Assembly: GCA_946626605.1 (NCBI GenBank)
Contig: CAMOUL010000012.1
Location: forward strand, 1-56,528
Reading direction: 5' to 3'
DNA: 56,528 nucleotides
Source: an uncultured Bacteroidales bacterium
GTDB lineage: Bacteria > Bacteroidota > Bacteroidia > Bacteroidales > Paludibacteraceae
This document shows, piece after piece, positions 34,015 through 40,872 of the stretch. The notes under the pieces are model-generated. The model was not told the origin of the DNA. It searched no databases and saw only the letters and a list, made by a program, of their open reading frames with translations. A program made the translations under genes and the position numbers. Each line of letters begins with the position of its first letter. The first letter of the stretch is position 1.

Positions 34015-35571
34015 ATGCAGACCCTGCAATTTATATTATCTCCCAAGGAAGCGCACGAAGCCGAACAGAAATGGCGGGTCGTGAAGCGTAGTGTAGATGC
34101 ACGTCAGCGCGAGCTGAAGGTGCATCTTACTGTTTTAGTTGACGAGAAAGGGAAGCCCATAAGCCTCACCCCATCCCTCTCCCAAGGAGAGGGAGAATGG
34201 CGGCGCTATGAGCCTCCCAAATACAAAGATGTGCATAACGCGGAGAGGCAGGTCGTCATCATCGGCGCCGGACCGGCAGGGCTGTTTGCAGCGCTGACGC
34301 TCATCGAGCACGGCATCAAACCCATCATCTACGAGCGCGGCAAAGAAGTCAGCGAGCGCAAAAAAGATATAGCGTTGCTGAACAGGAACGAAGGGCTCAA
34401 CCCCGAGTCGAACTACTGTTTCGGCGAAGGAGGTGCCGGCACTTTCTCCGACGGCAAACTCTTCTCCCGCTCCAAGAAACGGGGTAACATGCAACGCGTC
34501 ATGGAACTCTTCCATTTCTTCGGGGCACCGGACACCGTCCTCTACGAAGCCCACGCGCATATCGGCTCCGACAAACTGCCGACGATCATCAAGAACATGC
34601 GCGAGTGCATCCTCAGCCACGGCGGTGAGATACACTTTGAGACGAAAGTAGAGAGCCTAAAAGAAGTAGAAAGTCGAAAGTCAAAAGTCGAAAGACATGC
34701 GACTCCTATTATCCTCGCGATCGGCCATTCGGCGCATGACACGTACCGAATGTTAGCCGCCGAAGGGGTAAAGTTGGAGACGAAGGGCTTTGCCATGGGC
34801 GTGCGTGCCGAACATCCGCAGGCACTCATCAATAAACTGATGTATTTCAAGGGTCGAAATATCGATATATCGGAAAATCGATATACCGAAACGATTCAAT
34901 TTGTCGGAAACGCCTCCTACAGCCTCGTGACGCAGGTGGACGGCCGAGGGGTTTATTCCTTCTGTATGTGTCCGGGCGGACATATCGTGCCGGCGGGCAG
35001 TACCGCGGACACCTGTGTCATCAACGGAATGTCTGCTTCCCACCGCAACTCGCCTTTTGCCAACTCCGGCATCGTCGTGCAGATCAACCCCGAGGACATC
35101 CCCGGCGATGATCCCCTCCGCGGCCTCGAGTACCAGGAAGCCTTGGAACGCGAAGCGTTCAAGCAAGGAGCCATCAGCCATCAGCAGTCAGCTGCCCCGG
35201 CGCAGTGCTTGCGCGATTTTGTAGAAGGAAAAGCGAGCAAGGACCTGCCGAAATGCAGCTACCTGCCGGGCATCGTCCCTTCGCGACTTGATCAGTGGCT
35301 GCCCCCTCATATCGGCAAAAGGTTACAGCAAGGATTTCGGGATTTTGACAAGAAATATCCGGGCTTCCTGACCAACGACGCCGTGATACTCGGTGTCGAG
35401 AGCCGCAGCAGTAGTGCGGTGCGTATCCCCCGCGACCCGGAGACCCTGCAATCCGTCTCCACGCCAGGTCTCTACCCCTGCGGCGAAGGAGCCGGATACG
35501 CCGGAGGCATCACCTCCTCCGCACTCGACGGCATCAATGCCGCCCTCAAAATCGCCGATTTGGCACAATAA
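34015..35571 (+). CDS. FAD-dependent dehydrogenase-like protein (COG2509 type)
   Basis: A 518-residue FAD protein. An N-terminal small domain (MQTLQFILSPKEAHEAEQK) precedes the dinucleotide fold VVIIGAGPAGLFAALTLIE with the acidic IIYERG strand, then NYCFGEGGAGTFSDGKLFSRSKK, ILAIGHSAHDTYRML and the C-terminal LYPCGEGAGYAGGITSSALDG. These match the uncharacterised COG2509 dehydrogenases. The ATG at 34015 is preferred; a TTG at 34009 is possible. At least four repeat-derived stretches are read in frame: ISLTPSLSQGEGEW (about 48-61), EVESRKSKVERH (about 216-228), KGRNIDISENRYTET (about 280-293) and AISHQQSAAP (about 386-394). Substrate unknown. Confidence 0.88.
   Translation: MQTLQFILSPKEAHEAEQKWRVVKRSVDARQRELKVHLTVLVDEKGKPISLTPSLSQGEGEWRRYEPPKYKDVHNAERQVVIIGAGPAGLFAALTLIEHGIKPIIYERGKEVSERKKDIALLNRNEGLNPESNYCFGEGGAGTFSDGKLFSRSKKRGNMQRVMELFHFFGAPDTVLYEAHAHIGSDKLPTIIKNMRECILSHGGEIHFETKVESLKEVESRKSKVERHATPIILAIGHSAHDTYRMLAAEGVKLETKGFAMGVRAEHPQALINKLMYFKGRNIDISENRYTETIQFVGNASYSLVTQVDGRGVYSFCMCPGGHIVPAGSTADTCVINGMSASHRNSPFANSGIVVQINPEDIPGDDPLRGLEYQEALEREAFKQGAISHQQSAAPAQCLRDFVEGKASKDLPKCSYLPGIVPSRLDQWLPPHIGKRLQQGFRDFDKKYPGFLTNDAVILGVESRSSSAVRIPRDPETLQSVSTPGLYPCGEGAGYAGGITSSALDGINAALKIADLAQ
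34152..34200. repeat. CCCTCTCC-CAA-GGAGAGGG palindromic element inside the FAD enzyme gene
   Basis: CCCTCTCC and GGAGAGGG form a perfect 8-bp stem within a CCTCACCCCATC... element, read in frame as LTPSLSQGEGE. Elements giving this peptide are known between and inside genes of many bacteria. Confidence 0.8.
34663..34694. repeat. AAGTCGAAAGTC repeats inside the FAD enzyme gene
   Basis: Near-repeats of GAAAGTC(G/A)AAAGTC, read in frame as EVESRKSKVERH, in a surface-loop position just before the ILAIGHSAHD strand. Confidence 0.7.
34853..34893. repeat. ATATCGA repeats inside the FAD enzyme gene
   Basis: Near-repeats of ATATCGA/ATCGATATA, read in frame as GRNIDISENRYTET. Same family as the runs in comEC and before the DUF5686 and GH28 genes. 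Confidence 0.75.
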
Positions 35572-35580
35572 TTGTACACG

Positions 35581-35606
35581 ACATATCGACATATCGAGAT
35601 ATCGAA
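35581..35606. repeat. ATATCGA repeats upstream of the GH28 gene
   Basis: Copies of CATATCGA/GATATCGA fill the gap between the FAD gene and the GH28 start. No TAnnTTTG promoter is visible in this short gap. Confidence 0.75.
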
Positions 35607-35625
35607 ACAACAAATAACACCTATC

Positions 35626-37122
35626 ATGAAAAAAATCTTCTTTTCAGCCCTTCTGTTGGGCGCGGCGCTGAGCCTCAGCGCGCAAAGCAAGTATGACCAC
35701 TACTACGTGGATCTGCCTATCGAGATCGAACACGTGCAGGAAGTCAAATTCCCGGCTACCTCGGTCAACATCGCTCAGTATGGCGCTGTGCCGGACGGCA
35801 AGACCGATTGTACCGAGGCCTTCAACAAAGCCATCAAAGAGCTTTCCAAACAGGGCGGCGGACATGTCATCGTTCCGCGCGGCGTGTGGAAAACAGGACC
35901 TATCCAGCTCCGCAGTAACATTGACCTCCATCTCAGCAAAGGCGCTACGATCCTGGCCTCCGAAAACAAAGAGTTGTACGTCCAGAAAGACGACTCGCTG
36001 CGCGACGGTAGTAAGAAATGCAACGCGCTCATTCGCGCGTCCAAATGCGAGAACATCGGTATCACCGGTAAGGGTGTGATTGACGGTCAGGGCTTTATCT
36101 GGCGCCCGATCAAAGAGAAGAAAGTAGTACGTGACGGCAAACTCCCTGAGGTTTGGGAAGAGGCGCTGGCGCTCGGCGGCACCCTCAAACAGGACGACAA
36201 GACCTATCGCCTCTGGTATCCGTTTAACCTCAACAAAGAGTTGGGTATCCCCAATATCGCAGCTACCGCGGAGATCCAGGAGAAGATGCGTCCGCACTTG
36301 GTTAACATCACCGACTCCAAGAACGTCGTAGTCGAGGGTGTGACCCTTCGCAACAGCCCGAAATTCCACCTCGTTCCGACCCGCATCCAGAATCTCATCA
36401 TCGAGAATGTCACCGTTGACTGCCCGTGGTGGGCGCAGAACGGCGATGCCATGGATCCGGGTAACGTACAAGTGGCACTCATCGCCGGTTGTCACGTCAG
36501 CGCCGGTGACGATGGTATCTGTATGAAAGGCGGCGTGGGCGACAAAGGTGTGGCTGCCGGTCCGCAACGCGACTTTCTCATCACCAACGACACCGTCTAT
36601 CGTGCTCACGGCGGCTTCGTCATCGGTTCGGAGTTCTGCGGCGGTATGCAGCGTCTGATTGTTAAGGATTGTATGTTCGACGGTACGGATATCGGCTGCC
36701 GTTTCAAATCGGCTCCCGGTCGTGGCGGCTGGTGTGAGGACATCTACTGCTATAACATCACGATGAAGAATATCCGCGAAGCGGCTGTCTTCTTCCAGTC
36801 CGGTTATGCAGACCGTTCGGCAGGTGGCCGCGGTGCTACAGACTCGGATGACAAGACGAAATTCTACCCCCATTGGAGCAATTTCACCTTCCGCAATATC
36901 ACTTGTGTCAACGCCCGCAAGGCAGTGGACATGACCGGTCTGAAAGGCCTGCCCGTGCATAACATCCTCTTCGACGGCGTCAGCTTCTACGGCGTTCGCG
37001 AGGGTATGAGTTTCGATTATGCAGAGGACATCACCTTCCAGAACTGCATCATCACCCCCGCCAAGGAGAACGAGATCAAGCACGCCAAGAACATCAAGTT
37101 CAACGGCAACCCGCTGGAATAA
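35626..37122 (+). CDS. Glycoside hydrolase family 28 (polygalacturonase-type)
   Basis: A 498-residue secreted enzyme with signal peptide MKKIFFSALLLGAALSLSAQ. The right-handed beta-helix carries the GH28 active-site set: NGDAMDPGN with Asp274/Asp277, the Asp pair Asp295-Asp296 in SAGDDG, His328-Gly329 in RAHGG, and Arg359-x-Lys361. GH28 enzymes hydrolyse galacturonic acid or rhamnogalacturonan bonds in pectin. The start at 35626 is chosen because it gives the signal peptide. It lies near, but opposite in direction to, the SusC/SusD/PL1 genes; together they define pectin use. Exact linkage specificity is not readable here. Confidence 0.92.
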   Translation: MKKIFFSALLLGAALSLSAQSKYDHYYVDLPIEIEHVQEVKFPATSVNIAQYGAVPDGKTDCTEAFNKAIKELSKQGGGHVIVPRGVWKTGPIQLRSNIDLHLSKGATILASENKELYVQKDDSLRDGSKKCNALIRASKCENIGITGKGVIDGQGFIWRPIKEKKVVRDGKLPEVWEEALALGGTLKQDDKTYRLWYPFNLNKELGIPNIAATAEIQEKMRPHLVNITDSKNVVVEGVTLRNSPKFHLVPTRIQNLIIENVTVDCPWWAQNGDAMDPGNVQVALIAGCHVSAGDDGICMKGGVGDKGVAAGPQRDFLITNDTVYRAHGGFVIGSEFCGGMQRLIVKDCMFDGTDIGCRFKSAPGRGGWCEDIYCYNITMKNIREAAVFFQSGYADRSAGGRGATDSDDKTKFYPHWSNFTFRNITCVNARKAVDMTGLKGLPVHNILFDGVSFYGVREGMSFDYAEDITFQNCIITPAKENEIKHAKNIKFNGNPLE

Positions 37123-37125
37123 AGC

Positions 37126-37145
37126 ATCGTGCATTAATGCACGAT
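37126..37145. repeat. 20-bp palindrome, intergenic copy before the RAYT start
   Basis: ATCGTGCATTAATGCACGAT, a perfect palindrome, fills the gap between the GH28 stop (37122) and the RAYT ATG (37147). Confidence 0.95.
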
Positions 37146-37146
37146 C

Positions 37147-38262
37147 ATGAAAAAAATGCCACACCCTAAGCACTATAAAACCCCGGACGGGCATTGGAAG
37201 AGCGAGAGAAATCTCGCTCTTCAGCATCGTGCATTAATGCACGATTACCAATCCCAGGGCGTCTATATGATCACGCTCACCACCAACAACCGCAAACCCC
37301 TCTTCGGGACTTTAGACATAGCATCTGCCACTATTCACCCCTCTGATCTGGGAAACCTCATCTCACAAGAATGGAACGCTATACCTTCCCATGTCCCGCA
37401 AATCAAAACGCTGGATTTTCAACTGATGCCGGATCACTTACATGGTTTATTACGCGTAACCGCCCATCTTGACAAACCGATCGGTCAAATCATCCGCCAA
37501 TACAAAATGCGCTGCACATCCCTGCATCGTGCATTAATGCACGATCAAACGCCCCTCCCTTCGGTCTTACCCGGCAAGGCGAGTCTAACCATAGAGCAGC
37601 GCAAACAGATAGCCTCGTCCTCTCTTTGGGAGCCCAACTACAATGACCGTATTGCTTATAGTAAACAACGTCTGGAAACGCTCAGCGCCTATATACATGA
37701 TAACCCGCGACGCTTAGCCGAAATGCGCAAACACCCCTCGTATTTTGCATTAATGCAAAATCTCACAATCCACACCACAAACGAGCCATTATGGTTTAGG
37801 GCTATGGGAAACTTGGACCTTCTGAACGCTCCCCAAAAACAAGTCATCCAATGCTCAAGATTGCTCACCGATGGCAACCACGACTCCGAGTATCGTGCAT
37901 TAATGCACGATCTCCTCACCAAAGCCCGAAACGGCTTCGTCTCCCTCAGCGCAGCTATCTCAAAAGGTGAACAAATCATCTGTCGCACGATTAGAGAGCA
38001 GAAACTTCCGCTAATTATCCTGCTAAAAGATGGTTTTCCCAAACCCGAGGATCCGCATATAAAGTACTATAAACCGGGCGGCATGCTCTTCGAGGCATGC
38101 TCGCAAGGACTTTTGTTATTACTGGAACCCAAAATAGATGTCTTCGAAAGAGAAGATATAGAAACGGTCGTTCATCGCAAATCCCCCATAGCCCCTATTG
38201 AAAGTGACCGCTATCGCTTCCTTGCCCTCAATGAAATAGCAAGGATGATCTGCCAAAGATAA
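37147..38262 (+). CDS. RAYT-type HUH (Y1) transposase with SLOG-like C-terminal region, containing palindromic repeats
   Basis: A 371-residue protein. The Y1 transposase core has the HUH motif in LMPDHLHGLL (His97, His99) and the RAYT signature LWEPNYNDRIAYSKQRLETLSAYIHDNPRRL with the likely catalytic Tyr near 182. RAYTs are single-copy domesticated relatives of IS200/IS605 transposases that act on REP hairpins. The C-terminal part (about 265-330: SLSAAISKGEQIICRTIREQKLPLIILLKDGFPKP) looks like a DprA/SLOG-type nucleotide fold; this is tentative. Four copies of a 20-bp palindrome are read in the same frame as (H/Y)RALMHD or YFALMQN (residues 27-33, 127-133, 199-205, 249-255). An 11-bp GAAA hairpin lies at 37197-37222. 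The gene looks intact. Confidence 0.88.
   Translation: MKKMPHPKHYKTPDGHWKSERNLALQHRALMHDYQSQGVYMITLTTNNRKPLFGTLDIASATIHPSDLGNLISQEWNAIPSHVPQIKTLDFQLMPDHLHGLLRVTAHLDKPIGQIIRQYKMRCTSLHRALMHDQTPLPSVLPGKASLTIEQRKQIASSSLWEPNYNDRIAYSKQRLETLSAYIHDNPRRLAEMRKHPSYFALMQNLTIHTTNEPLWFRAMGNLDLLNAPQKQVIQCSRLLTDGNHDSEYRALMHDLLTKARNGFVSLSAAISKGEQIICRTIREQKLPLIILLKDGFPKPEDPHIKYYKPGGMLFEACSQGLLLLLEPKIDVFEREDIETVVHRKSPIAPIESDRYRFLALNEIARMICQR
37197..37222. repeat. 11-bp hairpin with GAAA loop inside the RAYT gene
   Basis: GAAGAGCGAGA (37197-37207), GAAA, TCTCGCTCTTC (37212-37222) is a perfect inverted repeat, ending 3 bases before the first intragenic palindrome. It encodes EERNLALQ-like residues (KSERNLALQ). 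Confidence 0.9.
37226..37245. repeat. 20-bp palindrome, RAYT copy 1
   Basis: ATCGTGCATTAATGCACGAT, read in frame as HRALMHD. Confidence 0.95.
37526..37545. repeat. 20-bp palindrome, RAYT copy 2
   Basis: ATCGTGCATTAATGCACGAT, 300 bases after copy 1 and in the same frame (HRALMHD). Confidence 0.95.
37742..37761. repeat. 20-bp palindrome, RAYT copy 3 (variant)
   Basis: ATTTTGCATTAATGCAAAAT, still a perfect palindrome: both arms carry matching changes. Same frame, read as YFALMQN; 216 bases after copy 2. Confidence 0.93.
37892..37911. repeat. 20-bp palindrome, RAYT copy 4
   Basis: ATCGTGCATTAATGCACGAT, 150 bases after copy 3, same frame (YRALMHD). Confidence 0.95.
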
Positions 38263-38263
38263 T

Positions 38264-38449
38264 ATTATCTCCACTCATAATTACAATGCAAACAAACATA
38301 TCGATCAACAAACATGCAAAGGGACTACAGACCCTCGATGGTTCGATCTCATAAAGCGTAAAGATGATCAAATAGCCGAGAAAGACGCGCAAATAAATCG
38401 CCTATTGAGTATCTTAGAAAATATCTCCTCCACCCGCCATTTTGTATAA
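38264..38449 (+). pseudogene. Coiled-coil gene remnant after the RAYT gene
   Basis: A frame without any ATG runs from within the RAYT stop region to TAA at 38449. It reads KDNIISTHNYNANKHIDQ... then DPRWFDLIKRKDDQIAEK and DAQINRLLSILENI. The DPRWF plus heptad-like KDxQI/INRLL pattern looks like the C-terminal coiled coil of a Bacteroidota helix-turn-helix or similar small protein. Lacking a start and N-terminal domain, it is probably a decayed fragment. The rest of the 336-base gap to the next gene holds a repeat element and two hairpins. Confidence 0.5.
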
Positions 38450-38464
38450 ATAGACTCTAACCCT

Positions 38465-38540
38465 ACGTACAGGTCGCGGTCAGGTCGCGATGTGGTCGCG
38501 GGAATGGGCCGTAATTAGGCTCACATAAGGCAACAAAAAA
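38465..38540 (+). repeat. GGTCGCGA intergenic repeat, copy B
   Basis: This copy shares the core GGTCGCGA..TGGTCGCGGGA.TGG.CCGTAA with 27758-27830 and ends in AAGGCAACAAAAAA. Both copies follow the 3' end of a plus-strand gene. Confidence 0.8.
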
Positions 38541-38564
38541 TGGCTCGCGGATGCGAGCCATTTT
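38535..38564 (-). terminator. Terminator of the small sorted protein gene
   Basis: ATGGCTCGC-GGAT-GCGAGCCAT is a perfect 9-bp stem flanked by A6 on the left and TTTT on the right, so it can work on both strands. On the minus strand it ends in TTTTTT and closes the gene at 38599-39300. A second inverted repeat ATCAGCCAT/ATGGCTGAT (38569-38588) lies between it and that gene. Confidence 0.85.
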
Positions 38565-38598
38565 GTATATCAGCCATGTATGGCTGATGCATTTTTGA

Positions 38599-39300
38599 TT
38601 AGAGCTTTGCGCCAAGAGCGTTGTACTCAACACCGTTTTTGCGGATGATGAGCTGACCATCGCGGTAGAACTTCTCAGCCTTAACAGCCTCAACATTGTT
38701 GATACCTTGAGCACCAGCGATCTCAATTTTGTGCAGAATATAACCAGCTACAGTCTCGCGGATGATTACGGTACTTGCAATAGCCTGAACCTGGATAGTA
38801 TAAGCGTCGGTCTCAGATGCTTTGCCAGGAAGTGCCGTACCAATACCAGCAGCACTGGGGTTAACAGCAACTGCACCGGTGAAAGCAGTACCTTTCTCAC
38901 CATCTACAAACTGTGCACCAGTATCACCCTTAGAGTTAACATAAAGAGTAATGATATCACCTACATTTACGTTGGTAAGCGTAATGTCACGTTGGTTACC
39001 ATCCATCTGGATTTTACCTTTAGCGTTTGCATCAGAGATGTAATACACTTTGAATGCAGTCTTAACAGCCGAGTTCTTATACGAGAACTTCATGTTCGGG
39101 AGCTGAGCAACCGTCATCTCAACAGTTTCGCCTGCAGTGTTCTTAACCTCAAAGTAACTCTTGGACGCATTGTCTGTAATTGTACCACCAGTTACGGTTA
39201 AATCACTCTGTGCAAAATTCATCTCATTGAGATCATACACAACTGCGTTAACAGTCATTGCTGCAGCAACGGCAGCAGCGAAGAGGAAAAATTTCTTCAT
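38599..39300 (-). CDS. Small secreted protein with T9SS-like C-terminal tail
   Basis: A 233-residue protein with signal peptide MKKFFLFAAAVAAAMTVNA. The body is Thr/Ala/Gly-rich and beta-like (VYDLNEMNFAQSDLTVTGGTITDNA). The last 30 residues, VKAEKFYRDGQLIIRKNGVEYNALGAKL, match the short C-terminal motif seen in many Bacteroidales secreted proteins (DGQL-I-KNG--YN-LG-K-). It has its own promoter and terminator and is not clearly part of the susC operon, but it is encoded next to it. It could be a carbohydrate-binding or surface protein; no function is assigned. Confidence 0.8.
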   Translation of the reverse strand: MKKFFLFAAAVAAAMTVNAVVYDLNEMNFAQSDLTVTGGTITDNASKSYFEVKNTAGETVEMTVAQLPNMKFSYKNSAVKTAFKVYYISDANAKGKIQMDGNQRDITLTNVNVGDIITLYVNSKGDTGAQFVDGEKGTAFTGAVAVNPSAAGIGTALPGKASETDAYTIQVQAIASTVIIRETVAGYILHKIEIAGAQGINNVEAVKAEKFYRDGQLIIRKNGVEYNALGAKL

Positions 39301-39362
39301 AATGTTTTAGTTTTAAAAGTTAGTAATATTGTTAGTTGTAAAATGCGTTTTACAAATACGGT

Positions 39363-39394
39363 GCAAAGGTACTACAAATTTTGGAAATAAACAA
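39363..39394 (-). promoter_or_regulatory. Promoter of the small sorted protein gene
   Basis: On the minus strand, TTG (39394-39392) and TACCTTTGC (39371-39363) with 20-base spacing. A 62-base AT-rich leader follows. Confidence 0.75.
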
Positions 39395-39429
39395 GTATAT
39401 TTTGTCAAAAAATGTAGATTTTTTGTTTT

Positions 39430-40872
39430 TTAGTATAAATCAGCAACCAAAGAGTTCAAATAAATCTCCAAGTTTGTGTAATTTTTATCCAGGGTATAGA
39501 GTTTTCCGTCGGAGGAAGCACTCTTATTCAGTCCCTTTTCATCCTCCCACTGATCGGGCATACCGTCTCGGTCGGTGTCGGCAAGTGCGGTACCGGGATT
39601 CAGGGCCGGATATCCGCCTGCCTCATCCGGGGAATTGATGAGTTTGCCGGTTCCGGAGCGGACATCGTTGACAATCCGTGCATCGAGTGCATCGCGGGAG
39701 ATTGAACAACCGGCTTTTGCGAGGACCGTTTCGTACGCCTCTTCAGCAGACTGTTCTTTAGAAAGGGACGTGAGACCATCCGTCCACCGGGTATCGACAC
39801 CGGCTATGCTTTTCGATTTAGAGGAGCCTTTCCAGTTGTCTGCAGTCACTTCGGAAGAGCCATACATTGTATTACCCACCAGATAGATTTTCGGCGGCAC
39901 CACCGAACCACCTTTTTTCAGCACTTTACTACCCTCTACGCAATTAGAACACGAAGTCCATGGATCAACCAGACGCGTCTTGACATCGTCTTTGGTCGAA
40001 GGACCGGGCTTGTAGTAATTATTGACGAAATTGATATGTCGTCCGCCACCACCTTCGGTAGATCCTTCGCCTCCGTAGGCGGAGTTGCTCTCCCAGTTAT
40101 AGACGACGTTATTGACAAAATCAATCGGCCCGGCGCATTTCGTATTCACGTAGTCATGGTCGAAACGGGGATTTCGGCTCTGGTGGTGCGCCAGAAGGTT
40201 ATGATGGAAAGAAGCGTTCTTGCCGCCCCATATACCGCCGTATCCATGCGCTCCCTTAGCATGCACGGAGGCTTTGAGACTCTCCGTGATAAAACAATAC
40301 TGAAGGGTGAAATTCTCGTTGCCATACACACTGACGCACTCATCGGTGCTCCATGAGAAGGAGCAGTGGTCCACGATGATATTTTTATGCTCACAGATGG
40401 TCAGCGCATCGCCTTCCACCTTATTCTGGTCTCCCATGCGGAATCGCAGGAACCGGAGGATGACATTGCTGGCTTTGACGACTACCGGATAGCCGGCGAT
40501 ACAGATACCGTCCCCAGGGGCCGTTTGCCCGGCCACCGTAAGGTTACCACCCGTGATCTCCAGTTGGCTTGTCAGATGGATTGTACCTGCGACATCGAAG
40601 ACGACCGTGCGTGTTCCGTCCATCTGGAGCGCCTTACGGAGCGTACCAATGGCCGGCTGTTTGGTCACCTCGTCGCGTGCGTCCTCAAGCGTCGTAACAT
40701 GTATCACAACCCCTTCGCGTCCACCCGTGACATATTTACCACCTCCCTCGGCACCGGGGAAAGCCGGTATGCCGGAAGGAGTCGGCTCCTCGCCTCCGCC
40801 TCCCCGACAAGCAGAGAGGCAGAGAGCGAGAGCAGTAAGGATAAATCCCGCTTTTTTAATAGAGATAATCAT
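39430..40872 (-). CDS. Pectate lyase, polysaccharide lyase family 1-like lipoprotein
   Basis: A 480-residue lipoprotein (KKAGFILTALALCLSAC, Cys22). The beta-helix starts with PAFPGAEGGGKYVTGGREG and has VIVDHCSFSWSTDECVSVYG-like turns and the lyase signature AHHQSRNPRF with the catalytic Arg. The C-terminal DTDRDGMPDQWEDEKGLN is a calcium-binding thrombospondin-type-3-like segment. PL1 enzymes cleave homogalacturonan by beta-elimination. The start at 40872 gives the lipobox and overlaps the susD-like stop by 17 bases, so it is the third gene of the susC-susD operon. Confidence 0.92.
   Translation of the reverse strand: MIISIKKAGFILTALALCLSACRGGGGEEPTPSGIPAFPGAEGGGKYVTGGREGVVIHVTTLEDARDEVTKQPAIGTLRKALQMDGTRTVVFDVAGTIHLTSQLEITGGNLTVAGQTAPGDGICIAGYPVVVKASNVILRFLRFRMGDQNKVEGDALTICEHKNIIVDHCSFSWSTDECVSVYGNENFTLQYCFITESLKASVHAKGAHGYGGIWGGKNASFHHNLLAHHQSRNPRFDHDYVNTKCAGPIDFVNNVVYNWESNSAYGGEGSTEGGGGRHINFVNNYYKPGPSTKDDVKTRLVDPWTSCSNCVEGSKVLKKGGSVVPPKIYLVGNTMYGSSEVTADNWKGSSKSKSIAGVDTRWTDGLTSLSKEQSAEEAYETVLAKAGCSISRDALDARIVNDVRSGTGKLINSPDEAGGYPALNPGTALADTDRDGMPDQWEDEKGLNKSASSDGKLYTLDKNYTNLEIYLNSLVADLY

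Noticed and set aside
35644..37227. Long open frame (527 codons) on the minus strand opposite the GH28 gene
   Set aside because: Antisense to a gene with complete GH28 motifs; its translation shows no domain, signal or start context, and reflects codon bias.
37126..37911. CRISPR array at the regularly spaced palindromes
   Set aside because: Spacings are 100-300 bases and unequal, the spacers are coding sequence of a transposase, and no cas gene is present.
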